Shown: positions 8,479-16,599 of the stretch, piece by piece
How positions within the stretch are numbered: the first letter of the stretch is position 1
Layout: each line of letters starts with the position of its first letter
Assembly: GCF_003182485.1 (NCBI RefSeq)
Contig: NZ_QGTX01000001.1
Location: 992,001-1,056,000, forward strand
Origin: Geodermatophilus normandii
GTDB lineage: Bacteria; Actinomycetota; Actinomycetes; Mycobacteriales; Geodermatophilaceae
Direction of reading: 5' to 3'
DNA: 64,000 nucleotides
The notes under the pieces: model-generated
Told to the model about the DNA's origin: nothing
Database searches by the model: none
The model's input: only the letters and a program-made list of their open reading frames with translations
Made by a program: the position numbers and the translations under genes

Positions 8479-9419
8479 CGGCGGGCGATCCTCGGGTCGA
8501 TGCGGCCGTAGAGCAGGTCCACCAGCAGGTTGATCACGAGGAAGACCAGGGCGAAGAGCAGGACGGCGCCCTGCAGCACCGGGAAGTCGCGGTCGCGCAC
8601 GGCCTGGTAGGCCAGCTGCCCGAGCCCCGGCCAGGAGAAGACGATCTCCACGACCACGACGCCGGAGAGCAGGTAGGCCAGCTGCACGCCGGTGACGGTG
8701 ACCAGCGGCAGCAGCGCGTTGCGCAGCACGTGCCAGGTGAGCACCTGCCGGGTCGGGACGCCCTTGGCCTGCGCCGTGCGCACGTGGTCGGAGCCCAGCG
8801 CCTCGAGCATGCTCGACCGGACGAAGCGGGTGATCACCGAGCCGGAGACGACGCCGGTGGCCACCGCGGGCAGCACCAGCCGCTCCAGCCAGCCCAGCGG
8901 GTCCTCACCGATCGGGACGTAGCCGCCCGAGGGCAGCCAGCCGAGGACCCCGGCGAACAGCAGGATCAGCATGATCGACAGCCAGAAGTCCGGCACCGAG
9001 ATGCCGAACTGGCTGACCACGGTGGCCACCCGGTCGACCAGCGACCGCGGGTGCAGCGCCGAGAGCATCCCCAGGGGCAGCGCGATGACCAGCGCGACCA
9101 CCAGCGCGGCCACCGCGAGGGTCAGGGTGGCCGGCAGCCGCTCGCCGATGAGCGAGGTGACGGTGTCCCCGCTGCGGAAGCTGACCCCCAGGTCGCCGGT
9201 GACCGCCCGCCCGGCCCACGTGAAGTACTGCTGGACCAGCGGCAGGTCCAGCCCGCTGCGCTCCCGCAGGGCGTCGTAGGTCTCCTGGGAGAACCGCGTG
9301 CCGAGGGCCAGCCGGATCGGGTCGCCCCGCACGAGGTGGATCAGGCTGAAGACCAGGACGCTCACACCGGCCAGGACGACGACGGCCTGGCCGGCCCGCC
9401 GGAGCAGGTACCCGGTCAG
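8475..9419 (-). CDS. ABC importer permease (DppB/OppB type), apparent CTG start
   Basis: About 314-residue permease. The N-terminus TGYLLRRAGQAVVVLAGVS is the usual DppB opening helix, and the EAA loop (AKGVPTRQVLTWHVLRNALL) is present near residue 205. No ATG, GTG or TTG exists in frame near the expected start. The only codon fitting the conserved N-terminus is CTG at 9419, which overlaps the upstream TGA in the same 4-base way as its neighbours and has GGAG five bases before it. I therefore call a CTG start; the next GTG would remove most of the first helix. Confidence 0.88.
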   Translation of the reverse strand: MTGYLLRRAGQAVVVLAGVSVLVFSLIHLVRGDPIRLALGTRFSQETYDALRERSGLDLPLVQQYFTWAGRAVTGDLGVSFRSGDTVTSLIGERLPATLTLAVAALVVALVIALPLGMLSALHPRSLVDRVATVVSQFGISVPDFWLSIMLILLFAGVLGWLPSGGYVPIGEDPLGWLERLVLPAVATGVVSGSVITRFVRSSMLEALGSDHVRTAQAKGVPTRQVLTWHVLRNALLPLVTVTGVQLAYLLSGVVVVEIVFSWPGLGQLAYQAVRDRDFPVLQGAVLLFALVFLVINLLVDLLYGRIDPRIARR

Positions 9420-10942
9420 GGCAGCTCCACGTTCTCGAAGTCGATCGCCGAGTCCGCCCGCACCTGGTAGCCGGTGAGCCCCGGCGCCCAGGCCTGCACC
9501 TCGTCGGGGTTGTAGAGGTACAGGTAGCTGACGTCGTCGACGATGACCTGCGCGGCCTGGTCGTAGAGGGCCTTGCGGGCGGCCTGGTCGGGCTCGGTGG
9601 CGGCGCGGGTGAGCAGGTCGTCGACCTGCGGGTTGCTGTAGCCCTGGTAGTTGCTGCCGCCGGTGGACAGGTGCTGGTTCTCGTAGAAGTCCGCCGGGTC
9701 GATGTTGCCGATCCAGCTGAGCATGAAGGCGTCGAAGTCGCCCTCGGACTGCCGGTCGAGCCAGGTGGCGAAGTCCTCCTCCTGGATCTCCACGTCGATC
9801 CCGATCGGCTCGAGCTGGCTGGCGATCACCTGGGCGGCGGCCACCGTCTCCGGGTACTCGTCGGTGACCATCAGGCCCATCGTGATCGGCGTCTGCACCC
9901 CGGCCTGCTCGAGCAGCCGGCGGGCGGCGTCCTGGTCGGGGGTGAACGGCGCGTACTCCAGGTACCAGGGGCTGCCCTCGGGGATCGCCGTCTCGTTGGG
10001 CTGCGCGGCGCCGAACCGGGCGGCCTGGGTGACCTCCTCGCGGTCGACGGCGGTGGCGATGGCGCGGCGCACGTCGCGGTTGTCGAACGGCGGGACCGCG
10101 TAGTTCATGGACATGTAGAAGTACTCGACGCTGGTGACCGAGCCGAGCTCCACCTCCTCGTCGCCCTCGAGGTCGGCGACGTTCTGCGGCGGGACGTTGT
10201 CGGTCCACTGGATCTCGCCGTTGCGCAGCGCCGTCAGCGCCGCCGTCGGCTCGGTGATGTAGCGGAACTCGACGCCGTCGATGCTCGGCGCCCCGCCCCA
10301 GTAGTCGCCGAACGTGGTGAGCACGGTGGCGTTGGCGTCGGAGCTCTCCAGGGTGAACGGGCCGGTGCCGTTGGCCTCGCTCTGCAGGTCGAACTCCTCG
10401 GCGGCGTTCTCCGACACGATCGCCATGCCCTTGAACGAGCCGATCAGCTCGAGCAGGTTCGGCGTGGGCCGGGTCAGCGTGACGACGACGGTCCGCGGGT
10501 CGGGGGCGGTGACGTCGGAGACGGTGGCGAACCGGTAGGCGTTCGACAGCTCCTCGTCGATGATCCGCTTGTAGCTGTAGACGACGTCGGCGGAGTCGAA
10601 CTCGCTGCCGTCGTGGAAGGTGACGCCGTCGCGCAGCGTGAACGTCCAGCTCAGGCCGTCGGGGCTGGTCGTCCACGACTCGGCCAGGCTCGGCTGCATC
10701 GTGAGGTCCTCGGCGCTGGGGACGACCAGGGTGTCGTAGACGTTCTCCAGCACCTGGAAGCTCGCGTAGGCGTTGGTGACGTGCGGGTCGAACTGGTCGG
10801 GCTCGGCGCTGACCGCCGCGATGAGCACGTTGTCTCCGCCGCCGCCCCCTCCCCCGGTGTCGACGCTCTCCCCGCCGCCACCGCAGGCGGTGAGGAGCAG
10901 GGCCGTGGCCGCGGCGAGGGGCAGGAGCCGGTTGGTGCGCAC
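9416..10942 (-). CDS. extracellular solute-binding lipoprotein, family 5
   Basis: 508-residue substrate-binding protein of the DppA/OppA family. The signal peptide MRTNRLLPLAAATALLLTAC ends in a lipobox cysteine, then a Gly/Ser linker. SLAESWTTSPDGLSWTFTLR and DGVTFHDGSEFDSADVVYS are the classic family-5 motifs near residues 85-120. Anchored outside the membrane, it delivers cargo to the DppBC pore encoded next. The GH2 gene lies 105 bases upstream on the same strand, so a mixed operon is likely. Ligand is not predictable from sequence alone. Confidence 0.93.
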   Translation of the reverse strand: MRTNRLLPLAAATALLLTACGGGGESVDTGGGGGGGDNVLIAAVSAEPDQFDPHVTNAYASFQVLENVYDTLVVPSAEDLTMQPSLAESWTTSPDGLSWTFTLRDGVTFHDGSEFDSADVVYSYKRIIDEELSNAYRFATVSDVTAPDPRTVVVTLTRPTPNLLELIGSFKGMAIVSENAAEEFDLQSEANGTGPFTLESSDANATVLTTFGDYWGGAPSIDGVEFRYITEPTAALTALRNGEIQWTDNVPPQNVADLEGDEEVELGSVTSVEYFYMSMNYAVPPFDNRDVRRAIATAVDREEVTQAARFGAAQPNETAIPEGSPWYLEYAPFTPDQDAARRLLEQAGVQTPITMGLMVTDEYPETVAAAQVIASQLEPIGIDVEIQEEDFATWLDRQSEGDFDAFMLSWIGNIDPADFYENQHLSTGGSNYQGYSNPQVDDLLTRAATEPDQAARKALYDQAAQVIVDDVSYLYLYNPDEVQAWAPGLTGYQVRADSAIDFENVELP

Positions 10943-11047
10943 GGGGACCTCCGGAGCTCGACAGGCGTCGTCGCTCCCGACACTGGCCCGGCCGGAGCCG
11001 CTCCGCAGGTCGAGGCGGTGATCGTTGCGCGGCCGTGATCCACCCGG

Positions 11048-12823
11048 TCACGCCTCGCCGACGGTGGCCCGCCGGAACGCCGCGACGTCGCACTTGGGCA
11101 CCCGGCCGGCGGTCAGCAGCCCGTTGACCTCCTGGTAGGTGTCGGTGAGCTGCGTCCAGCAGGCGCCGGCCAGCGCGCTGCTCGCGTGGACCGCCGCCCA
11201 CTGGGAGCGGTAGCGCTCGAGCAGGTCCTCCGGCGAGCGGGCGTCGGCGTAGCCCCAGGGCTCGGTGCGGTCGGCGTCGGAGCGACCGGCGCCCAGCGCG
11301 ATCCCGCCGAACTCCGACAGGACGACGGCCCGCCCGGCGACGCCCGCGCGGTCGAGGTCGGTGAGGTGACCGTCGGGGCGGCGCCCGGTGGCCAGGCGCT
11401 CGAGGTCCGCGGCGGTGGCGTAGCGGGCGGCCAGCACGGCCGGGTCCTGCTCGTAGTCGTGGACGCCGAGGACCTGCCCGCCGAGGGCCTCCCAGCCGTC
11501 GTTCGCCGAGACCGGGCGGGTGCCGTCCAGCGCGTCGGCGGTGGCGGCCAGCGCGGTGACCAGGCCCCGCTGGGCGCGGTCGGTGGCCGCCTCCTGCACG
11601 CCCCACGACTCGTTGAGCGGCACCCAGGCGACCACGCTCGGGTGCCCGCGGTGAGCCACCACGACGTCGGCCCACTCGCGCAGCAGCCGGGCGCTCGCGG
11701 TGGGGCCGGGCCGGTAGGCCGAGGGCATCTCCGCCCAGACCAGCACCCCCATCCGGTCGGCGAGCGCGAGGTAGCGCGGGTCCTCGGTCTTCTGGTGCTT
11801 GCGGACGCCGGTGAAGCCCAGCGCGCGGGTCAGCTCCAGGTCGCGGCGCAGCGCAGCGACGTCGGGCGGGGTGGCGCCGGTGGCGGGCCAGTAGCCCTGG
11901 TCGAGCACCAGGCGCAGCGGCACCGGGCGGCCGTTGACCAGCAGGTGCCCGTCGTCGACCTCGACCGAGCGCAGCGCGGTGTAGCTCGCCACCTCGTCGA
12001 GCACCTCGCCGTCGTCGCGGACCAGCGCCACCTCGGCGTCGAGCAGCACCGGGGACGGGCCCGGCTCCCAGGTCAGGTGCCAGCGGTCGTCGGTGCCGCC
12101 GTCGCCGACCCGCAGGGTGCGCTCGACCACCGCGCCGTCGACCCGGACGGCGTCGTCGGCGAGGAGCCGGTCGCCGTGCCGCAGGCGCAGGTGCAGCCGG
12201 GCGCCGGTGACCGGGACCGACAGCTCCACGCGGACGTCGACGCGCATCGTGCGGGGATCGCCGCGCCAGACGACGTCGGTGACGTGCGCGCGCGCCACGG
12301 ACTCCAGCCACGGCGTCCGCCAGATGCCGGTGGTGCGCGGGTAGAAGATCTCGTGCGGCTCGTCGCGCCAGTCCTGCTTGCCGCGCGGCGCCTCGAGGTC
12401 GCGGGGGTCGTCGTCGGCCCGGACGACGAGGTCGGCCCCGCCGTCCCCGAGGGAGTCGGTGACGTCGACGCGGAACGGCGTGTAGCCGCCCTCGTGGTGC
12501 GCGACGTGCGCGCCGCCCACCCAGACGTCGCACACCCGGTCGACGGCGCCGAGGTGCAGCACGGTGCGGCGGTCCCCCTGCCGGCCGGGCAGCGGGCGGC
12601 GGTACCAGGCGCGGTGCAGCGGGCCGCTCCAGGACACGCCGCTGGCCGGGGTCTCCGGGGCGTAGGGGACGCGGATGGTGCGGTCGAAGCGCACCCCGCC
12701 GGGCCGGCCGGTGAGGTCGGGGTCCGCGGCGAACCGCCACTCGCCGTCGAGGGAGTGCCAGGGCCGGCGCAGCAGCGGACGGGGGTGGGCGGTCGGGTCC
12801 AGGGCGTCGGCGCGGCGGTCCAC
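11048..12823 (-). CDS. glycoside hydrolase family 2 enzyme (beta-galactosidase/glucuronidase/mannosidase type)
   Basis: 591-residue retaining beta-glycosidase with no signal peptide, so probably cytoplasmic. The order is N-terminal jelly-roll (SLDGEWRFAADPDL, RAWYRRPL), Ig-like middle and TIM barrel. The acid/base glutamate is in VPLNESWG near residue 404 and the nucleophile in VVLSEFGG near 502; GVRKHQKTEDPRYLALAD is a conserved barrel segment. At 591 residues it is a short GH2, lacking the large C-terminal domains of LacZ. As the first gene before the importer it probably hydrolyses imported beta-glycosides; specificity is unknown. Confidence 0.9.
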   Translation of the reverse strand: MDRRADALDPTAHPRPLLRRPWHSLDGEWRFAADPDLTGRPGGVRFDRTIRVPYAPETPASGVSWSGPLHRAWYRRPLPGRQGDRRTVLHLGAVDRVCDVWVGGAHVAHHEGGYTPFRVDVTDSLGDGGADLVVRADDDPRDLEAPRGKQDWRDEPHEIFYPRTTGIWRTPWLESVARAHVTDVVWRGDPRTMRVDVRVELSVPVTGARLHLRLRHGDRLLADDAVRVDGAVVERTLRVGDGGTDDRWHLTWEPGPSPVLLDAEVALVRDDGEVLDEVASYTALRSVEVDDGHLLVNGRPVPLRLVLDQGYWPATGATPPDVAALRRDLELTRALGFTGVRKHQKTEDPRYLALADRMGVLVWAEMPSAYRPGPTASARLLREWADVVVAHRGHPSVVAWVPLNESWGVQEAATDRAQRGLVTALAATADALDGTRPVSANDGWEALGGQVLGVHDYEQDPAVLAARYATAADLERLATGRRPDGHLTDLDRAGVAGRAVVLSEFGGIALGAGRSDADRTEPWGYADARSPEDLLERYRSQWAAVHASSALAGACWTQLTDTYQEVNGLLTAGRVPKCDVAAFRRATVGEA

Positions 12824-12852
12824 GGCCCCACCTCACCGGAACCCGCGCCCGA

Positions 12853-12921
12853 CGGCACGGCGTGGAGCGCCGGCCCGAGGCGCTGTCGGGCGGCCAGCGG
12901 CAGCGGGTGGCCGGGGCCGCC
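12853..12921 (+). pseudogene. remnant of an ABC-transporter ATPase signature
   Basis: One plus-strand frame reads [20 protein letters not shown] followed by GAA. That is the ABC signature region (LSGGQ, with the RRP before and QRV after), in a gap with no other gene. The match stops abruptly on both sides and neither Walker motif is present nearby. The most likely reading is a decayed fragment left after rearrangement; chance is possible for so short a stretch. Confidence 0.5.
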
Positions 12922-12983
12922 GGGGTGCTCGACCTCACCGGGTACCTCTCCCACATCCCGTGTCACGGGGGTGGCTGCTCCGT

Positions 12984-13016
12984 GACCGGCGGTGACGGGC
13001 GTACGACCCGCCGGTC
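12984..13016 (-). terminator. hairpin at the end of the exopolysaccharide operon
   Basis: GACCGGCGG (12984-12992) pairs perfectly with CCGCCGGTC (13008-13016) around a 15-base loop. It overlaps the stop codon of the lipoprotein gene on the minus strand. There is no T-run, as is common in high-GC actinomycetes. A second small palindrome, CCCGTGTCACGGG, lies just beyond at about 12958-12970. Confidence 0.5.
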
Positions 13017-13725
13017 AGCCGGCCCAGGTCTCGTGGAAGCGCGCCTCCGCCGACGACGGCGTGTCCTTGTAGAACTCCCAGCACGCGACCCGGCCGTCGG
13101 TCCGGCCGAAGCGGGCGTCGCGGAGGGTGTGCCGGACGCCGTCGGGCGTCTGCACGTACGCCGTGGTGCCGTCGAAGCGGACGTCCACGCTCACCGGGCG
13201 CCCGTCCTGCGGCACCGGCGACTCGTGGTACCGCGTGTCGATCTCGACGACGCCGCCGTCGGCCACGACCCCGGCGATCCAGCGGTCGGGCGTGAAGACC
13301 ATGTGGCAGTGCGCCGACAGGTCGGTGGCCGAGGCGAAGGCGACCAGCGCCACCGAGCCGGAGGTCGCCCCCGGGCCGAAGCCCATCCGGGCGCCGATCC
13401 GCTGCACACGGCGCCCGAGGTCCTGCAGCACGTACACGGCGCCCGCGCTGCCGGCCGGGATGCCGCTGACCAGCGTCCCGCCGCGCACCACCGGCGGCTC
13501 CGTGGTGCCCGAGAGGCTCAGCGCGAAGGGCACCCCCTCGTCACCGGCGTCCGGCAGCGGCCCGTCCGGCCGGCCCTCCCACCGCGTGGACAGCGTGACG
13601 GGGACGTCGGGCGGCGGTGCGGCCGTCCGCTCGGTGCCCGGGCGGCCCGCGCACGCGGCCAGCGCGGCGGCGGCACCGCCGAGCAGCACCGCCCGCCGCG
13701 ACCAGGCCGGTGCGCGGTCAGGCAC
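13015..13725 (-). CDS. Tat-exported lipoprotein with a predicted jelly-roll (concanavalin-like) domain
   Basis: 236 residues from GTG at 13725, which overlaps the BY-kinase-like gene by 8 bases. The N-terminus SRRAVLLGGAAAALAAC combines a twin-arginine motif with a lipobox cysteine near residue 25, so export and outer-surface anchoring are expected. The rest is beta-rich (RWEGRPDGPLP, ARFGRTDGRVACWEFYK) and resembles LamG/polysaccharide-lyase-like sandwiches, but I recognise no catalytic signature. As the last gene of the exopolysaccharide operon it may bind or trim the polymer at the surface (inference). Confidence 0.75.
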   Translation of the reverse strand: MPDRAPAWSRRAVLLGGAAAALAACAGRPGTERTAAPPPDVPVTLSTRWEGRPDGPLPDAGDEGVPFALSLSGTTEPPVVRGGTLVSGIPAGSAGAVYVLQDLGRRVQRIGARMGFGPGATSGSVALVAFASATDLSAHCHMVFTPDRWIAGVVADGGVVEIDTRYHESPVPQDGRPVSVDVRFDGTTAYVQTPDGVRHTLRDARFGRTDGRVACWEFYKDTPSSAEARFHETWAG

Positions 13726-14416
13726 GGTGCGCCCCGGCGGGGGCGGCCTCCTCGTCCGGGAGGCCCACCGGCTCCTCCTCGGGCGCCGCGACGGCGGTGC
13801 GGACGGACCCGGTCGCACCGCGGGCCGCGGACCGGCGCCGCCGCCGGCGGGCCGGGACCATGGTGAGGACGCCGCCGATCACGCGGGCGCCGACCGCGGT
13901 CAGCTCCGAGACCGTCGCGGCGACCTCCTCGCGCGCGGTGGCACCGGCCCGGCACAGGACGACCGCGCCGTCGCAGCGCCGGGCGAGCAGGGCGGCGTCG
14001 ACCGACGACCCGAGCGGCGGCGTGTCCACGAGGACGACGTCGTGGGTGGCCCGCAGCCGGTCGAGGACCTCACCCACGCGCGCGGTGGCGAGCAGGTCCC
14101 CGGGGTCGCGCGTGGCCGTCCCGGCGGGCAGGACCGTGACGCCGTCGCCCCAGGTGGTGAGTGCCTCGGCCAGGTCGGCACGGCCCTCGAGGACCTCACC
14201 GAGCCCGGCCGTCTCGTCGAGCCCGAGCCGCCGGGCGAGCACCGGGTCCCGCAGGTCGGCCTCCACGACGGCGACGCGGCTGCCCGGCGCCAGCACGCCG
14301 GCCAGGCCGGTGACCAGCGTGCTCACGCCCTCGCCCGGCTCGGACGCGGTGACCGCGACCAGGGCCGGCGCCTCCCCGGTCCCGGCCAGGAACAGCGTCG
14401 CCCGCAGCCGGCGCAC
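13718..14416 (-). CDS. BY-kinase/CpsD-like ATPase with defective P-loop
   Basis: 232 residues resembling the cytoplasmic half of bacterial tyrosine kinases that control polysaccharide chain length. RRLRATLFLAG at the start, VAVVEADLRDP (Walker A') and VVLVDTPPLGS (Walker B) are clear. The P-loop reads SEPGEGVST where the family has GEGKS, so the phosphate-binding lysine is Val, and the C-terminus has no tyrosine cluster. Coding sense extends upstream of this start (LTGAHGEAVRRLR) into the frame beside the Wzz-like gene, suggesting the two were one Wzc-like polypeptide split by one base. Kinase activity is doubtful. Confidence 0.75.
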   Translation of the reverse strand: MRRLRATLFLAGTGEAPALVAVTASEPGEGVSTLVTGLAGVLAPGSRVAVVEADLRDPVLARRLGLDETAGLGEVLEGRADLAEALTTWGDGVTVLPAGTATRDPGDLLATARVGEVLDRLRATHDVVLVDTPPLGSSVDAALLARRCDGAVVLCRAGATAREEVAATVSELTAVGARVIGGVLTMVPARRRRRRSAARGATGSVRTAVAAPEEEPVGLPDEEAAPAGAHRA

Positions 14417-15158
14417 CGCCTCGCCGTGGGCACCGGTGAGCGGCCCCGCGGCGCGCCCGCCGGTCCGCCGGGAGGGCGCCGAGGACCGGGGCGGCGAGGA
14501 CCCCGCCGAGCTCCTCCGGGGTCCGCAGCGAGCGGTCGGTGGCGGCGCGCAGGACCGCGGCGGTGACGCCGAGCAGCAGGCCCAGCAGCAGCCCGAGCAC
14601 CAGGTCGAGGGTGACGCGCGGGCTCACCGGGTCGTCGCCGGCCCGGGCCCGGTCCACCACCTCCACGTCGACGGCGCTCGTGGTCTCGTCGGCCTCGGAG
14701 GTCTCCAGCTGGCCGACCACCTCGATGAAGCTGTCGGTGATCGCGTTGGCGAGGTCCGCGGCGCGCTGCGGGTCGGCGTCGGACACGGTGACCCGCACCA
14801 GGGTGCTCGCGCCGTCGGTGGTGACCTCCACCCGGTCGGCGAAGTCGCCGACGGACCCGCCGAGGCCGAACTCCTCGACGACGGGGAGCAGCACGCGGTC
14901 GGACCCGAGGATCTCCGCGTAGGACCCGACCTTCTGCTGTGCCAGCAGCAGCCCCTGGTAGGCGTCGCTGAGCGCGCCGGGCGAGCCCTGCTGCGGATCG
15001 GCGCCGCTGGGCGCGGTCACGTACACCGACGCGGAGGCCGCGTACGTGCGGGGGCTGAGGTGCACGAAGGCGGCCGCGGCGAGGACGCCGACGAGCACGC
15101 CGGCCAGCAGCAGGCGCCACTGCCGGCGGAGGGCGGCGAGCAGGGCGGTCGAGGTCAT
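14196..15158 (-). CDS. Wzz/CpsC-like polysaccharide chain-length regulator (C-terminus out of frame)
   Basis: Membrane co-polymerase that sets exopolysaccharide length. From ATG at 15158 (ATGA overlap with the upstream gene) it has TM1 WRLLLAGVLVGVLAAAAFVH near residue 14, a periplasmic region and TM2 (LDLVLGLLLGLLLGVTAAVL) near residue 175, then the conserved APVLGALP. Family sense ends near 14470. The remaining ~85 codons of the literal frame to 14196 are Arg/Gly/Ala-rich out-of-frame sequence covering the BY-kinase gene. Removing one base between about 14440 and 14475 would fuse it to that kinase domain. Confidence 0.75.
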   Translation of the reverse strand: MTSTALLAALRRQWRLLLAGVLVGVLAAAAFVHLSPRTYAASASVYVTAPSGADPQQGSPGALSDAYQGLLLAQQKVGSYAEILGSDRVLLPVVEEFGLGGSVGDFADRVEVTTDGASTLVRVTVSDADPQRAADLANAITDSFIEVVGQLETSEADETTSAVDVEVVDRARAGDDPVSPRVTLDLVLGLLLGLLLGVTAAVLRAATDRSLRTPEELGGVLAAPVLGALPADRRARRGAAHRCPRRGGAPAAGDAVPGRDRGGAGPGRGHRVRAGRGREHAGHRPGRRAGAGQPRRRRGGRPAGPGARPAARARRDGRAR

Positions 15159-16599
15159 GGTGCGGCTCCGGGAGCGGGAGGGACGGGGGCGGGAACGGAT
15201 CGGGTGGGCGGCGGGACCGCCGCCGCGGTGGCCGCGCGCAGGCCGGCGACCAGCGCCGGCGGCACGTGGAGGTAGAGGTCGGTGAGCTGGTTCTCGACGA
15301 CGCCGACGAGCAGCCACACGGCGGTGCAGACGAGCAGGACCAGCGGGAGCGCACCGAGCCGGCGGGCGAGCGAGCGGGCGTCGACGGCGGCGGCCGTCAC
15401 GGTGGCGGCGAAGCCGAGGAACAGCAGCGCGCCGCCCGCGGCCAGGAGCTGCAGGTAGATGCTGTGGCCGTCGGCGACGACCGGGAGCCCGATGCCGCGC
15501 ACCGGGGAGTGGGCGAAGTCCAGCAGCGCCTGGTCCGCCACGCCGGCCCGGACCGAGTCGCTCGCCGCCGCGCTGTCCTCGCCGGTGAGGCGCAGCGCCG
15601 AGGCGATCCGGTCCACGAGGGAGGGCACCAGGGCCCAGACCACCGCGGCGGCCGCCGTGGCCGCCACGAGCAGCGGGACCACGAGCCGGCGGCCCGCCTC
15701 GAGCACCAGCAGGGTCAGCCCGGCGCCGGCCACGGCCCGACCGCACCGCCCCGCGACCCGGAGGCCACGAGCCCGGCCGCGAGCAGGCCGCCGGCGAGCA
15801 CCCAGCCGGCCCGCGCCGTTCCCGACCGCGCGGTCAGCAGCCGCCAGGTGACGACGGGGACGGTCAGCGCGACGGCGACCGCGAGGTGGTTGGGCTGCGC
15901 GCCGAGGCCCGCCTGGCGCCCGCCGACGTCGACCAGCGGGAGCAGCGCGGCGCTGATCCGGGTCAGGCCGAGCTCGTCGGTGACGGCCACCGTCGCGTTG
16001 ACGACCGCGCCCAGCGCCCAGGCGTCGGCGAGCGCCCCGGCCAGCCGGGGGCGGGACGGCACGGCGAGGCACACCGCGACCGGGAGCACCGCCGCGGCGG
16101 CGACCCACCCGACGACGGCGAGGACGTTGGCCACCGCGAACGGCGGCAGCGTGTCGGCGACGACGGCGGCGAGGTCGACCTGCGCCCGCTGCGCGAGGTA
16201 CCCCTCGCCGGTCGGCCAGACCGCCGCGGCGGCGCCGACGAGGAGCACCGCGCCGGGCAGCACCCACACCCACGGCGGCACCACGATCTGGCGCCGCCGC
16301 CCGACCGCCGTCGCCAGGAGCAGCGCCCCGGCCGCCGCGAGGCTCGCGTGGGCCACCTGCAGCCCGGACACGCTCAGCCCGTTCCAGGTCGCGGTGCCGA
16401 CGGCGACGACGAGCAGCCCGACGGCGAGGTCCTCGACTCCCCGGAGCGCCAGCACCACGAGCACGGCCGCGGCCACGGCGACGGCCGGCACGGTCAGCGT
16501 CAACGGCGCCCACCCGCGCCCGTCCGCGGTCAGCACGCCGACCACGACGGCGGCCACGGCGACCAGCGCGGCCGGGGCGCCGCTCCTCTTCGCGGTCAC
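15155..16599 (-). pseudogene. O-antigen ligase/polymerase (Wzy/WaaL-like), frameshifted
   Basis: Polytopic membrane protein that would polymerise or ligate the repeat units. The first frame starts at GTG 16599 (GTGA overlap with the flippase) and runs through about eight hydrophobic helices to LVASGSRGGAVG, then hits TGA at 15715. The continuation (VAGAGLTLLVLEAGRRL and more helices, HSPVRGIGLP, ENQLTDLYLHV) is in a second frame ending at 15155. The span is 1445 bases, one short of a whole number of codons; one extra G in the GGG run near 15733 restores a single 481-residue protein. Either a sequencing error or a genuine null allele. Confidence 0.8.

Noticed and set aside
8475-12956. A 1493-codon open frame on the minus strand
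   Set aside because: Only the last ~314 codons (DppB) have protein-like sequence. The rest is the Arg/Pro/Ala-rich antisense or out-of-frame reading of the binding protein and GH2 genes, as expected at this GC content.
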